Notes: generated by a model from the letters alone, not told the origin. Numbered from the stretch's first letter, positions 33,965 to 43,622 are shown. The stretch is DNA of 64,000 nucleotides from Mucilaginibacter sp. SJ (GCF_028993635.1 NZ_CP118631.1:3162001-3226000); one strand, 5' to 3'. Made by a program: numbers and translations.

Positions 33965-35359
33965 TTATTTTAAAAGGTTTAATACAGTATTTACCTGGTT
34001 GCCGGTAACGGCCTGCTGGAACAGGGCATTTGAATAGGCATATTTAGCCTGTACATAGTCAGTTTCGGCGCGGTAAAGGATATTGAGCGCGGCGTTAAGC
34101 TCAATGATATCGGTTAGCCCATTTTTGTATAATGACAGCTTTTGCCGGTACCCATCAGAAGCTGCTTTAAGCTGATTGGGGATCTCAACCAGGCGTTCGC
34201 GGGCGGTTTGCAGCTCTACGCCCGACTGGTTGGCATTGATGGCCAGCATTTGTTTTTGCTCATCCAGCTTCCGGAGTGTATAATCTGTATTGGCGCGTTG
34301 CGTTCTTAGTTTCAGTTGCCTGCGGCGCAGATCAAACAGGTTGTAAGAAATGCCTATACCTACCAGGTAATTATTCCTGTCGAACCCCCATCCGCTGCTG
34401 AGGCTGTTAAAATGGTCGTTAGCATCAACACTTGATCCCCTGCCCCAAACGGCGCCTTCCAATAATATTTTAGGATTGTAGCTTTTTTTAACGAGCGTTT
34501 CCCGCTGCAAACTGTTTTGATATACCGATTTATAATAATTGATCAATGGATGATCGGTGGTGTCGATGACCAAAGGGTCGAGGCCGGTTGCGGTATTGAT
34601 AAGATTTGTTTCGGCAGCAGTATCGGGTACTATTGTCTGATAGGGTAAGCCGCTGACAGCCGAAAGCTGTAACTGTACCTGCTTCACCTGGTTGTTCAGT
34701 TCGATATAGTTCAAACGGGCTTTTGACAGTTCGGCCTCGGCAATGCTGGTATCAACGCCTGCCCTTACCCCACTTTTGGCGAGCGACTGTACCGACCGGC
34801 GGATCTCCTGATTGCGTTTTATGTTCCGCGCCTGGATGGTGAGGAAGTTTTCCAGTTCCGTTAGGAGCAGGTAATTGCCAATGGCATAAGCCTGCAACTG
34901 ATATTTGGAATCAGCAAACTGGTTTTGCTGTACCTGAATATCAGAGTTGGCTACTTTATTTTGAGCACCATAGGCACCAAAATTGTAGATCTCCCAGTCG
35001 AGCGCGGCTACCCCAACGTTGGCTGAAACGGTGGTGGTATTGCTTTCGGGCCGTACCCCCCTGGAGTTGGAAGGAATGATACCAAAGCCAAAATACGGGC
35101 CGGCAACATTGTTGTTAGTGCCATAATCTGCCTGGTAATTTAGTTTCAGGTTAGGGAGCCAGCTGCTCCTGGTTTCAGCGGCCTGCGCTTGCCTTACTGC
35201 AATAGCTGCCGAATCGGTTAGCAATGTGGGTGCGTTTCGGTTTACGCTGTTGAGCAGCGTTTTTAAGCTAACCGGCGTGTTACCTTGTTGCTGCGCATAA
35301 GTACAGGCTGTTATTAGCAGGCCTAAAAACAGGCAGCAGAACTTCTTTGAAATTCGCAT
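33965..35359 (-). CDS. TolC-family outer-membrane efflux channel
   Basis: 464-residue outer-membrane channel of the TolC/OEP family. A signal peptide ends near ACTYAQQ. Two repeated coiled-coil halves have the family pattern of heptads with many Gln/Ala, and the segments SWLPNLKLNYQADYG and LSLYKNGLTDIIELNAALN are typical. It precedes the pump permease by 7 bp. The first gene of the operon could be the small membrane protein just upstream. Confidence 0.9.
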   Translation of the reverse strand: MRISKKFCCLFLGLLITACTYAQQQGNTPVSLKTLLNSVNRNAPTLLTDSAAIAVRQAQAAETRSSWLPNLKLNYQADYGTNNNVAGPYFGFGIIPSNSRGVRPESNTTTVSANVGVAALDWEIYNFGAYGAQNKVANSDIQVQQNQFADSKYQLQAYAIGNYLLLTELENFLTIQARNIKRNQEIRRSVQSLAKSGVRAGVDTSIAEAELSKARLNYIELNNQVKQVQLQLSAVSGLPYQTIVPDTAAETNLINTATGLDPLVIDTTDHPLINYYKSVYQNSLQRETLVKKSYNPKILLEGAVWGRGSSVDANDHFNSLSSGWGFDRNNYLVGIGISYNLFDLRRRQLKLRTQRANTDYTLRKLDEQKQMLAINANQSGVELQTARERLVEIPNQLKAASDGYRQKLSLYKNGLTDIIELNAALNILYRAETDYVQAKYAYSNALFQQAVTGNQVNTVLNLLK

Positions 35360-35512
35360 ATCTTGATGTACGGAATATGCTTACCGGGAAATGCCCGCAC
35401 ACTGATCGCTACAGATCAGTAAGTACTGCAAAAATGCCGGTAAACGATGGATAATTAATTGAAAAAATGATCGATGATGTATCTAAAGGCAGAGCGCCTT
35501 TAATCATTCAAA

Positions 35513-35911
35513 TCAAATGCGAAAAGTGCAAAGGGAAAGATAAGAGTATCGATACCCGGGTATAATCCTGAAGTTTCGGATTAATTGCTTCGGATTTAAT
35601 TTCCATAGCTGCAATGCAAAAAACAGCAGGATAAAACTGCCTACAACAGCGCTGATCAAATCGGTAACAGATTTCTTCTCCTCAAGGGTTGATTTGTCTG
35701 GTCTTTGAACGTAGCTTGATTCGCTGAAGCTGCTGTGCAGGTTCTCCATCTTTCGTTTAAAAACCGAATTGAATCCAGTTGAACGTGTACGGCCCGGTTG
35801 CGTTAAGCGGGGAAGGAAAAAAACATGACTGCTCGCGATAACCAAATAAAAGGCCATTACCGATAATATCCGCAACGATCTCAAAAATTCAGTATTTCGC
35901 TTATTCAACAT
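35513..35911 (-). CDS. Hypothetical two-helix membrane protein
   Basis: About 132 residues from ATG 35911 (MLNKRNTEFLRSLRILSVM). One helix at about 14-33, a basic periplasmic or cytoplasmic linker, and a second helix near 88-105 (LISAVVGSFILLFFALQL). No family recognised. It lies about 150 bp upstream of tolC in the same direction and may be the operon leader gene. The base composition resembles the neighbours, so it is probably a real gene, though weakly supported. Confidence 0.5.
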   Translation of the reverse strand: MLNKRNTEFLRSLRILSVMAFYLVIASSHVFFLPRLTQPGRTRSTGFNSVFKRKMENLHSSFSESSYVQRPDKSTLEEKKSVTDLISAVVGSFILLFFALQLWKLNPKQLIRNFRIIPGYRYSYLSLCTFRI

Positions 35912-36097
35912 ATTGCTTATGCTGTACAAAAATGAAAAAAATAACCTAATTGTTTTGCAAAAGTATTGTTGCATTTATATTCTGTACACCAGGATGAGAG
36001 AGCTCCACTACTATTAAGTCGAGGCAGCCCCCGCCAGGTAATTATCCTACCCTTGATGGCGACCAAGCCTCAAACTTATTGCAGGAATGCGGTTGCA

Positions 36098-38353
36098 TCA
36101 ACCTTGACGAACTGCGGTTTTATTAACTGTAGTGTGCCATTTCGAAAGCTTATTCATCAGTTCATCAAGCTTTACAGGCTTGCTCAGGTAATCATTCATA
36201 CCGGCCTGCAAACAATCCTGTTCATCGCCGGCCATAGCGTTGGCTGTTAGTGCAATGATAACAGGCTGCTTAATATCGTCTTTACGGATTACACGGGTTG
36301 CTTCAAGCCCATCCATAACAGGCATCTGCATATCCATTAAAATAAGCTCGTAATCGTTTTTGTACAGGGCCTCTATTGCTTCGAGCCCGTTTTGGGCCAT
36401 ACCCGGCTTATAGCCCATTTTGTTTAAAATGTGTTTAATAACGTGCTGGTTAACCTCGTTATCTTCGGCAATAAGGATATTGAAGGGATATTTATCGCTA
36501 AAGTCAACCGAAAGTTTGCTCTTAATTTGTTTATCATCGTTTTGGACCGATTTATTCCTGAGCGCCATAAAAACCTGTTTGCCCAGCACCTGTTGTTTTA
36601 TCGGCTTGCTCATAACGGAGGTAAACAGCATTCGCTGATCTTTTATAAATTCTTCACCAACCGAGCTTAGCAGTATAATAGGAATGTGGCTATACCCCTC
36701 CCTGATGATGCGGGCCAGCATAACCCCATCCATTACGGGCATGTTCATGTCGGTAATAACCAGGTCAATGTCTTTGTTTCTCTGCAGGATCACTAAAGCC
36801 TCGGCGGCAGACTCCGCCGGTACCGATTTAAGGTTCCAGTTTTCAAACTGGCGGTTTAAAATAGACAGGTTGGTGTGGTTATCATCAACTATAAGTATCT
36901 TTTTGCCGCGCAGTTCCTCAAGATCAAAACTGGCAGGCTGCTGGTGGGAAATCTCGCCGGGATAGGCGTTTATGGTAAAGAAAAACCTGGTACCGGCACC
37001 GGGCTCGCTTTCAACGCCTATACTGCCGCCCATTAGCGCTACAAGCTTTTGGCAAATGGCCAAACCTAAACCGGTACCTCCGTATTTGCGTGTAGTAGAT
37101 GAATCGACCTGCGAAAATGCCTTGAACAGACGGTGCAGCTTATCATGCGGAATGCCTATGCCGGTATCCCAAACATCAAATCTTAATTTCAGCAAGCCAT
37201 CGGATTGTTTGTCAACACAGCTAACCTTAATGCCCACTTCACCTTTCTCCGTAAATTTTATGGCGTTGCTTACCAGGTTTATAAGCACCTGTTTAAGCCG
37301 CAGCGGATCGCCGATGATACCCGGCGATATATCTTCAGCAATTTCATAAACCAGGTCGAGCCCCATTTGTCCGCCTTTAATGGCAAACATATCCATCACA
37401 TCTTCAATACACTGTCGCAGGTTAAAATCATCCTGTTCAAGATCAAGGCTGCCCGCCTCTATCTTTGAAAAATCAAGAATGTTATTGATCACATGGATGA
37501 GCGTTTCGCCGCAACTGATGATGGTTTCGTTAAACATACGCTGCTCATCATTAAGTTCAGTTTCATTCAATAAAGCCGACATCCCGATAACCCCATTCAT
37601 AGGCGTACGGATTTCGTGGCTCATGGTAGCCAGGAAAATACTTTTTTCCTGATTAGCCTGATCGGCCGCGAGGCGTGCCTTTTGAAGTTCCTGGTTTGAA
37701 TAGTTTAGTTCCTGGTTTGCAGCTGCCAAAACCTCCTCATTGTGTTTGCGCTCAAGCGATAACTGGGCTTCCCGCTGCAGATCGGCCATTTGCAGGGTTT
37801 GTACTATTCTAAGTTCATTATACTTGCGCAACTGGTAGGCCCAAAGCCCGCAAATGAACATGATAACCCCGGTAAGCAATACATGTATGATAAACGTTTG
37901 CAGGTCAAAGTAATTGAGTTGGGTAAAAAATATGTTGCCATAGCCAATATCCTGCAGGTAGCTGAAAACAGCATGGTGTACAATAACAACTAAAAGCAAC
38001 GGCAATTGTAGCCTCCAGTTTTGGTAGGTAATAAGCAGCACGCTTGAAATAAAAGCAAAAAAGTGCATCTCAAACAAGCCGTGCATCTGGTAAATATACT
38101 GGGCCATAAAAATGCCTAATACAGCTGCCAGCACATATTGGTATAAAGAAGAATTAGGCAGGGCTATTTTAGCGGTATAGTATGCCAGCAGGCAAAGGCC
38201 GCCAACGCCAAAGGCTATAAGCCAGGTATCATAAAAAAAAGCAAGTGCTAAACCAACTACAAAATGTACAGGCAGGAAATAATCCATCAACCTGTCTGAG
38301 CGGTCTTTGATCTCGGTTTGAAAATTAATGTTTTGAGCTATGTCTGCAGTCAC
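36098..38353 (-). CDS. Hybrid histidine kinase with two receiver domains
   Basis: Membrane hybrid sensor of 751 residues. Residues 25-175 form about six helices with the pattern [19 protein letters not shown], and [18 protein letters not shown], a sensor module found in chemoreceptors and GGDEF proteins with conserved His. A coiled coil, HisKA with His246 ([12 protein letters not shown]), HATPase (about 355-465) and two receivers follow (Asp in [13 protein letters not shown] and [13 protein letters not shown]). No Hpt domain, so phosphoryl transfer passes to other proteins. It starts 25 bp after the thioredoxin-fold gene in the same direction. Confidence 0.9.
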   Translation of the reverse strand: MTADIAQNINFQTEIKDRSDRLMDYFLPVHFVVGLALAFFYDTWLIAFGVGGLCLLAYYTAKIALPNSSLYQYVLAAVLGIFMAQYIYQMHGLFEMHFFAFISSVLLITYQNWRLQLPLLLVVIVHHAVFSYLQDIGYGNIFFTQLNYFDLQTFIIHVLLTGVIMFICGLWAYQLRKYNELRIVQTLQMADLQREAQLSLERKHNEEVLAAANQELNYSNQELQKARLAADQANQEKSIFLATMSHEIRTPMNGVIGMSALLNETELNDEQRMFNETIISCGETLIHVINNILDFSKIEAGSLDLEQDDFNLRQCIEDVMDMFAIKGGQMGLDLVYEIAEDISPGIIGDPLRLKQVLINLVSNAIKFTEKGEVGIKVSCVDKQSDGLLKLRFDVWDTGIGIPHDKLHRLFKAFSQVDSSTTRKYGGTGLGLAICQKLVALMGGSIGVESEPGAGTRFFFTINAYPGEISHQQPASFDLEELRGKKILIVDDNHTNLSILNRQFENWNLKSVPAESAAEALVILQRNKDIDLVITDMNMPVMDGVMLARIIREGYSHIPIILLSSVGEEFIKDQRMLFTSVMSKPIKQQVLGKQVFMALRNKSVQNDDKQIKSKLSVDFSDKYPFNILIAEDNEVNQHVIKHILNKMGYKPGMAQNGLEAIEALYKNDYELILMDMQMPVMDGLEATRVIRKDDIKQPVIIALTANAMAGDEQDCLQAGMNDYLSKPVKLDELMNKLSKWHTTVNKTAVRQG

Positions 38354-38378
38354 TATGATTGATATTTAGGGGATAATA

Positions 38379-38975
38379 TTAATTATGACAGTCGGGCAGT
38401 CGACAGCCGTATGAGGTTAATGCAAGTTTATTAAATGTTAGGCGTGTATTGTCGTTCAGTAAACCTTTAATAGCTACTTTGGCGAAGCTTGTTTTTTCAT
38501 CGGTACAGTAACGGCTTACGTTATAATTGCCGCGGTAGTACAGCTTGCTGCCTGTATCAATAAGGGCAGCCTGGGGTGTTGAGTAAACCCCGCAGGCCTC
38601 AGCAACCGATGGATCAAATATCACCGGGAGTTTCATCCCAAACTTGTCCTGGATTTCGCTTTCGGTGAAGTGTTTGCTGCTCATGATCACAATGGCAAAA
38701 TTCACCTGCCTGCTATATTGCCGGGCAATAGCCTTAAACTGTTTGATATTAAATCTTGAACATGGACAATCTGGGTTGAAAAAGTGCAGGAACAGCGGTT
38801 TACTACGATCCGGGTAGTGCCTGGGATTGATGGATACTACCGTACCCTGCTTTACTGCTTTATAGTTTTTCGGTACAGGAGTAGGCAACTGGTATTGCAG
38901 CTCATTATACCAAAATAAAGCGCCAACAGCGATTAAAAGTATCACAAGCCAACCAATAACTAACGTTTTTTTCAT
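38379..38975 (-). CDS. Membrane-anchored thioredoxin-fold protein
   Basis: 198 residues from ATG 38975 (MKKTLVIGW). One N-terminal helix (about 3-24) anchors a periplasmic thioredoxin-like domain. FLHFFNPDCPCSRFN carries the possible redox pair CPC, and ALIDTGSKLYYRGNYN is the typical beta strand. A Cys-rich C-terminus (YGCRLPDC) could hold a disulfide or metal. It precedes the hybrid kinase by 25 bp, suggesting it feeds or partners the sensor. It may belong to DUF6436, but I am not sure. Confidence 0.65.
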   Translation of the reverse strand: MKKTLVIGWLVILLIAVGALFWYNELQYQLPTPVPKNYKAVKQGTVVSINPRHYPDRSKPLFLHFFNPDCPCSRFNIKQFKAIARQYSRQVNFAIVIMSSKHFTESEIQDKFGMKLPVIFDPSVAEACGVYSTPQAALIDTGSKLYYRGNYNVSRYCTDEKTSFAKVAIKGLLNDNTRLTFNKLALTSYGCRLPDCHN

Positions 38976-39157
38976 GTACCAAAGGCTGGCATACTTCAAC
39001 AGAACAACTGGGAATCAGCACAACACCACCAGTAAAAATACTGTTTTATGTGTATAAAAAACACTTTTTCAGTATTTTAAACATACAGGTTTTAAATTTA
39101 ACCGTGGACTAAACCCTTTCTTAATCTTTAATTAAGCTAACGAATAGGCTATTCAGT

Positions 39158-40246
39158 TTATTTAATAGCCTGTTTTTTTCTTCTTTCGGTTAGGTAATGG
39201 CGTAATGGGATATCGTAACCTACCATAACCAGGTAAGCAAATGTTACCAGTACAATTAATCCGGGCATAATGATATATGCCAGGTGAACAGCATCGGGTT
39301 TATTCGTTGCATAGTAGCTACCAAACATCCACATCACAAAGTAATGCGTCATATACAAGGGATAAGAAATACTGCCCGAAAAAACACATATTTTACGTAA
39401 GCCGTTATGAAGAACAGCACCTGCCCCCAATGCTACCAGCAATGGGAAATAAATAATAACTACAAAAGGCTCAGTAAGCCAGTTCCATGATGAAAATGGC
39501 ATCAGGAAAGCCAGCATTAATAAAACCGAAAGACCAATAAAACCGATCTTGTTTTTGATAATCAGGTTATAACGGTAAACCAGCAAACCCGCAGTAAAAG
39601 AATAGGCTATGCGCACACCTCCATCCCAAAAAGTGTCGCCGCTCCAGCCGCCCATTAAATTACCCGAACGACCGGCCACGCAGCAAATCGCTATCGCCGA
39701 AATTATAACAAGTATTATCAGGTAACGCCGTGTAAAACGGTAAAGCACAAGCGCATAAACAATATTGGCCACATATTCCCAAAACAATGACCACGCCGGA
39801 GCATTGAAGCTAAATAAGTTGAAATATCGCTCGGTCATAGTAGCGTTAGGGATCATTAATATCGAGCTAAGAAATAAAAGGAATATACTGCCCGCACTAC
39901 GGGTTATGGGCTGGGCATTAAATGGATCAAATATAAACCCTAATAAACCCAATACCGAACCAAAAACAACAAGCGGGTGCAACCTGATCAACCTCGATTT
40001 GAAAAATTCCTTTATACCCATTTTGCCAATCCTGTCGTCATAAGCATAGCCAATTACGAAGCCTGACAGGCAAAAGAAAAAATCCACCGCCAAAAAACCG
40101 TGACCTATAAAATCCTTACTGTAATCGGAATAAGCAATCTCCATAAAATGGAAAGTAACAACTGCTATAGCAGCTACACCCCGCAGGCCGTCAAGAATTT
40201 CAAAATGCTGTTTGGTTTTAAGGATGGTGGGGTTTAGTTTTTCCAT
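39158..40246 (-). CDS. Acyltransferase 3 family membrane protein
   Basis: Inner-membrane O-acyltransferase of 362 residues with about ten helices. The family motifs are visible at FEILDGLRGVAAIAVVTFHF, DFFFCLSGFVIGYAYDDR, RLIRLHPLV and SLFWEYVANIVYAL. Members transfer acyl groups from acyl-CoA to exported sugars or lipids. It is monocistronic, with no polysaccharide cluster nearby, so the substrate is open. Confidence 0.9.
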   Translation of the reverse strand: MEKLNPTILKTKQHFEILDGLRGVAAIAVVTFHFMEIAYSDYSKDFIGHGFLAVDFFFCLSGFVIGYAYDDRIGKMGIKEFFKSRLIRLHPLVVFGSVLGLLGFIFDPFNAQPITRSAGSIFLLFLSSILMIPNATMTERYFNLFSFNAPAWSLFWEYVANIVYALVLYRFTRRYLIILVIISAIAICCVAGRSGNLMGGWSGDTFWDGGVRIAYSFTAGLLVYRYNLIIKNKIGFIGLSVLLMLAFLMPFSSWNWLTEPFVVIIYFPLLVALGAGAVLHNGLRKICVFSGSISYPLYMTHYFVMWMFGSYYATNKPDAVHLAYIIMPGLIVLVTFAYLVMVGYDIPLRHYLTERRKKQAIK

Positions 40247-40314
40247 GCGCTATATCGATTTACCAGTATGTCGGTAAAGAAAGGAAAATTTAGCCGTATG
40301 TTCAAACTATGCGC

Positions 40315-40773
40315 TTAACAGCCAAACTGGGTGAGGTGATGGTCAATATGTTTATAAAACATATTGCTCCATTCGGTAATGGTTAAGGAGCCAAACGAAT
40401 GCGACTCGCGGCCGTCAAAAGCTTTTTCGCCCAGCTGCTGTGTTTTTTGAATATAGGCTATCAACCGGGCTTTTTCGGTAATGAAATCCCTTTCGCCGGT
40501 AATAAGAAATGCAGGCGCTGTAGGGTTGTTGTGTTTATATGGAATTTCGCTCACCACCTTGTTTTTAACCAGCATTTTCAGGATCAGTTTCATGAACAAG
40601 CCGGGTTTGGGGTGCTTATCTTCATACACCATTTCGTACGTTACACAGCAGTGTGCCAACATTTGTGCTACGTTCATTTTACCCCACCCCGGTGAGGTTT
40701 GAGGCGTGAGCTTGTTGATCCGGCTGATTACATCATCAGCTACCTGTGCAGTGAAAATATTGGGTAAGGCCAT
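40315..40773 (-). CDS. DUF1569 / DinB-like protein
   Basis: A 152-residue cytoplasmic protein from ATG 40773 (MALPNIFTAQVADDVISRIN). Histidines in MNVAQMLAHCCVTYEM and YKHIDHHLTQFG fit the DinB-like four-helix fold with a metal triad (DUF1569). Related proteins are metal-dependent transferases or thiol S-transferases. It is encoded divergently from the ECF42-like module, so may be a target of that sigma factor. Start chosen on family fit; a longer upstream frame looks poor. Confidence 0.7.
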   Translation of the reverse strand: MALPNIFTAQVADDVISRINKLTPQTSPGWGKMNVAQMLAHCCVTYEMVYEDKHPKPGLFMKLILKMLVKNKVVSEIPYKHNNPTAPAFLITGERDFITEKARLIAYIQKTQQLGEKAFDGRESHSFGSLTITEWSNMFYKHIDHHLTQFGC

Positions 40774-40929
40774 GAGGGAAAGATAGGTATTTTTATACAG
40801 AGACGTATTACATGTATATGTAGTTAAACCGGAAAATCTGCGAAGCGGGCGGTGCATTAGATGCCGCCCAACACAAATTCCCGATTTGAATTCCGATCTT
40901 AAAAAAAATAAAAAATATTTTTTTCATTT

Positions 40930-40958
40930 TGTCCAATCTGCCAGGCACGGTTGTCATT
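40930..40958 (+). promoter_or_regulatory. Candidate ECF-sigma promoter
   Basis: TGTCC (40930-40934), 18 bases, GTCATT (40953-40958), about 30 bp before the ATG at 40988. The GTC-containing -35/-10 layout resembles promoters recognised by ECF42/SigJ-type sigma factors, and this operon ends with such a sigma gene, so autoregulation is plausible. No TAnnTTTG box is nearby. Confidence 0.5.
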
Positions 40959-40987
40959 GGGTTTTAACAACATAAATTTAAAACAAA

Positions 40988-41440
40988 ATGGAACAGAGAA
41001 TCAGCATGTGGGAAAAAGGCCAAAATGCCTTAAAACCATTATTCGGTATCAATACTTATCTTAAAAAGTCGCCCCTTGAGTTATCCCTTCGTGAGTTGGT
41101 AAATTTCAGGGTATCGCAGATCAATAAATGCGCTTATTGTCTTGACATGCACTATAAGGATGCACGTGCCAAAGGTGAAACCGAACAACGTTTATATGGC
41201 CTGAGCGCCTGGGAAGAATCACCTTATTATACCGATCGTGAAAGGGCCGCCTTCGCCTGGGCCGAAGCCGTTACCGCCTGCCATGTAACCGACGAAGTGT
41301 ACAACATAGCCAAGGCGCAGTTCAGTGATGAAGAACTGATAGACCTTACGCTGTCCGTTACCACCATTAACACCTGGAACCGCATCAACCTATCGTTCCC
41401 AAATACGCCCGGCACATACCAGGTTGGCCAGTTTGCATAA
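40988..41440 (+). CDS. Carboxymuconolactone decarboxylase/AhpD-family protein
   Basis: 150-residue all-helical protein. The AhpD-type active site CAYCLDMH (Cys48, Cys51, His55) is preceded by LRELVNFRVSQIN. Members reduce peroxides or act on lactones; with the CxxC, a redox role is likely. First gene of a three-gene operon with a YCII-type protein and an ECF sigma factor, a set known for ECF42 modules. Confidence 0.88.
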   Translation: MEQRISMWEKGQNALKPLFGINTYLKKSPLELSLRELVNFRVSQINKCAYCLDMHYKDARAKGETEQRLYGLSAWEESPYYTDRERAAFAWAEAVTACHVTDEVYNIAKAQFSDEELIDLTLSVTTINTWNRINLSFPNTPGTYQVGQFA

Positions 41441-41474
41441 ACAGCTTATATTAACGCCATTAAAACATAGCCTT

Positions 41475-41819
41475 ATGAATGAATTTTTGTTAGTAATCCA
41501 CAGGGATCTGAAAAGTAAAGATGCCAGTCCCTCGCCCGGACAAATGCAGGCAGCTATAAAACCTTTCCAGGATTGGATAGGCGGCATCGCGGCCCAAAAC
41601 AAACTGGTTGGTGCTCCCAAACGCTGGGATGGCGATGGCCGGACAATTAAGCAAAATACCGTGATCAATGGTCCTTATGCCGAAATTAAGGAATCGATAG
41701 GAGGGTTGTTTATAATCAGGGCCGAAGATTACGATGAGGCCGTTGAAATTGCCAAAGGCTGCCCGATATTGCAATGGGGGGCCACCGTTGAAGTACGAAT
41801 GGCTGTGCCTGCCGTATAA
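41475..41819 (+). CDS. YCII-related (DGPF domain) protein
   Basis: 114-residue protein from ATG 41475 (MNEFLLVIHRDLKSK). NGPYAEIKESIGGLFIIRAEDYDEAVEIAKGC is the DGPF/YCII signature, here NGPY rather than DGPF, then GATVEVRMAVPAV. YCII-like proteins are dimeric alpha/beta folds similar to monooxygenases. Several such genes normally accompany ECF42 sigma factors; here only one is present. Starts 34 bp after the AhpD-like gene. Confidence 0.88.
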   Translation: MNEFLLVIHRDLKSKDASPSPGQMQAAIKPFQDWIGGIAAQNKLVGAPKRWDGDGRTIKQNTVINGPYAEIKESIGGLFIIRAEDYDEAVEIAKGCPILQWGATVEVRMAVPAV

Positions 41820-41822
41820 AAT

Positions 41823-41854
41823 AAAATGCCTTTGTACTTTTGCAAAGGCATTTT
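41823..41854 (+). terminator. Hairpin before the sigma gene, loop contains TACTTTTG
   Basis: A 12-bp perfect stem AAAATGCCTTTG/CAAAGGCATTTT followed by TATTTT. The loop with the stem edge reads TACTTTTG, which matches the -7 consensus TAnnTTTG. It may terminate part of the transcription after the YCII gene, and possibly carries an internal start for the sigma gene (ATG 41866). Confidence 0.65.
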
Positions 41855-41865
41855 TATTTTAACCT

Positions 41866-43107
41866 ATGCAAGCCCAAGAACTTTTACCTCACCTGTTCCG
41901 CACCGAGTACCGGAAAATTGCAGCAGTGCTTTGCCGCCTTTTTGGTATTGAACATATTGAAATTGCCGAAGATATTGTGAGCGACACCTTCCTTTCAGCC
42001 ACTGAAAATTGGAGCCTGAAAGGTTTACCTGATAATCCGACGGCATGGCTTTATACCGTTGCAAAAAATAAAACCAAAAATTACCTGAAACGGGATACGA
42101 TTTTTAAGCAAAAGCTTTTGCCCGAAATAAAATATACTACCGACAGCACAGGCGAAATAGAGATCGACCTGTCTGCCAAAAACATAGCTGATAGCCAGTT
42201 GGCCATGATCTTTACGGTTTGCAACCCGGTTATTTCGGCCGAGTCGCAGGTAGCGCTTGCCCTTAACCTGCTTTGCGGTTTTGGCGTACAGGAAATTACC
42301 GATGCTTTTTTAGCAAACAAGGAGGTGATATACAAGCGGATAAACCGCGCAAAGGAAAAACTGAAAGAGGCGGAGATCCAGATTCAGCAGCCAAGCCCGA
42401 GCGAGATCGGCAACCGGCTGGAAACTGTTTTAACAACCATTTACCTGCTGTTTTCTGAGGGATATTACTCAATCTCCCAAAACGTCACCCTCCGCCGTGA
42501 TCTTTGTACTGAAGCTATGCGGCTTAATTACCTGCTTATTGAAAATCCGGCCACCAACACTCCTGCCGTAAATGCACTTTTTGCGCTGATGTGTTTCCAC
42601 GCGTCGCGGTTTGAGGCCCGCACCAATGATCATGATGAAATGATCCTTTATGATGATCAGGATGAATCACTTTGGGACAGGGACCTGATCAACAAAGGTA
42701 TCCATTACCTGAACCAGGCTTCAACCGGAACTTCAATAACTAAATATCACCTCGAAGCCGGCATTGCTTATTGGCATACCTTTAAGGAAGATGCTGCCGA
42801 AAAATGGGAAAATATATTACAGCTATACAATAGCCTCCTCATGCTGGAGTATTCGCCCATCGCCGCGCTGAACCGTACTTTCGCCCTTGCCAAAGCCAAT
42901 GGAAAACCGGCAGCTATAGCCGAAGCCGAAAAACTGAACCTGAGCAATAACCACTTTTATTATTCGCTGCTGGGCAACCTGTATACCGGCATAGATAATC
43001 AAAAAGCCTTAGGGCATTACGAAACAGCTATGAACCTGGCTACTTCTGCAAATGATAAGGCAACTATGGCGGGAAATGTTGAGCGGTTAAAAAATTTGCA
43101 GGAATAG
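41866..43107 (+). CDS. ECF42-like sigma factor with C-terminal extension (DUF6596)
   Basis: 413 residues. Sigma region 2 (about 10-75) contains RKIAAVLCRLFGIEHIEIAE and LPDNPTAWLYTVAKNKTKNYLKR. Region 4 near 130-165 has FGVQEITDAFLANKEVIYKRINRA. A long C-terminal region (about 180-410, DUF6596 plus TPR-like SPIAALNRTFALAKANG) is typical of ECF42/SigJ proteins and replaces a separate anti-sigma factor. No anti-sigma gene is nearby. It follows the AhpD-like and YCII genes, its usual neighbours. Confidence 0.9.
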   Translation: MQAQELLPHLFRTEYRKIAAVLCRLFGIEHIEIAEDIVSDTFLSATENWSLKGLPDNPTAWLYTVAKNKTKNYLKRDTIFKQKLLPEIKYTTDSTGEIEIDLSAKNIADSQLAMIFTVCNPVISAESQVALALNLLCGFGVQEITDAFLANKEVIYKRINRAKEKLKEAEIQIQQPSPSEIGNRLETVLTTIYLLFSEGYYSISQNVTLRRDLCTEAMRLNYLLIENPATNTPAVNALFALMCFHASRFEARTNDHDEMILYDDQDESLWDRDLINKGIHYLNQASTGTSITKYHLEAGIAYWHTFKEDAAEKWENILQLYNSLLMLEYSPIAALNRTFALAKANGKPAAIAEAEKLNLSNNHFYYSLLGNLYTGIDNQKALGHYETAMNLATSANDKATMAGNVERLKNLQE

Positions 43108-43264
43108 CCTCTTTACAATAGTTGAAAGGGTATTGGTTCATGCATACCGCAAAGCTGCTGGCATATTTACAACGATAGTGCATTTAAAACCAACCGGACA
43201 CCGACTGAATAATTGGTGTCATTTATGAGCTTTTAAAACCGCACAATCCTTTTACAAAACAAAC

Positions 43265-43296
43265 TTTGGTAAAATTCAATTAATCACCTATTTTTG
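43265..43296 (+). promoter_or_regulatory. Promoter of the symporter operon
   Basis: TTTG (43265-43268), exactly 20 bases, TATTTTTG (43289-43296). An excellent match to the Bacteroidota consensus, 22 bp before the ATG at 43319. Confidence 0.75.
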
Positions 43297-43318
43297 CTGC
43301 AATCATATACATAACATC

Positions 43319-43510
43319 ATGGGACAACATAAAGAAGAAAAAGAAAACTTTGATTACATATACTATTTGGCAGGATTAATCTCTGGCTTATTTGTAGGCG
43401 GTATTATTGAAAAAGGCTTTACCTGGATTTTTGTAGGTGGTGTTTTAGGTTTGTTAACTGCTGCTGCATATATCGCCGTGTTAGTTCGTGGCCGTAATGA
43501 AGAGGCCTGA
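43319..43510 (+). CDS. Small two-helix membrane protein of the symporter operon
   Basis: 63 residues starting MGQHKEEKENFDYIYYLAGL. Two helices at about 14-30 and 35-56 with Gly-rich packing (GLFVGGIIEKGFTW, GGVLGLLTAAAYI), and a charged tail. No clear family. Its stop overlaps the next small gene, which overlaps the symporter, so all three are translationally coupled; a regulatory or structural role in the symporter is likely. Confidence 0.7.
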   Translation: MGQHKEEKENFDYIYYLAGLISGLFVGGIIEKGFTWIFVGGVLGLLTAAAYIAVLVRGRNEEA

Positions 43511-43622
43511 TCCTGACCTCCCTTCATTTATAAAAAATTGGAACCAGTTTTACGGCATTGTTGCCGCATGGCTGGTTTTTTTAGTTTTAGTATTCTGGCT
43601 CATTACCAAATTCTTTGAATGA
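43497..43622 (+). CDS. 41-residue single-helix symporter accessory protein
   Basis: ATG at 43497 opens MKRPDPDLPSFIKNWNQFYG followed by one helix (about 20-38) ending FWLITKFFE. The PDPxLPSFIKxW start recurs, as I remember, before Bacteroidota sodium:solute symporters. It overlaps the preceding gene by 14 bp and the symporter by four (ATGA). It is a good candidate for a small subunit like those known for other SSS-family pumps. Too short to be called by most length cut-offs. Confidence 0.72.
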   Translation: MKRPDPDLPSFIKNWNQFYGIVAAWLVFLVLVFWLITKFFE

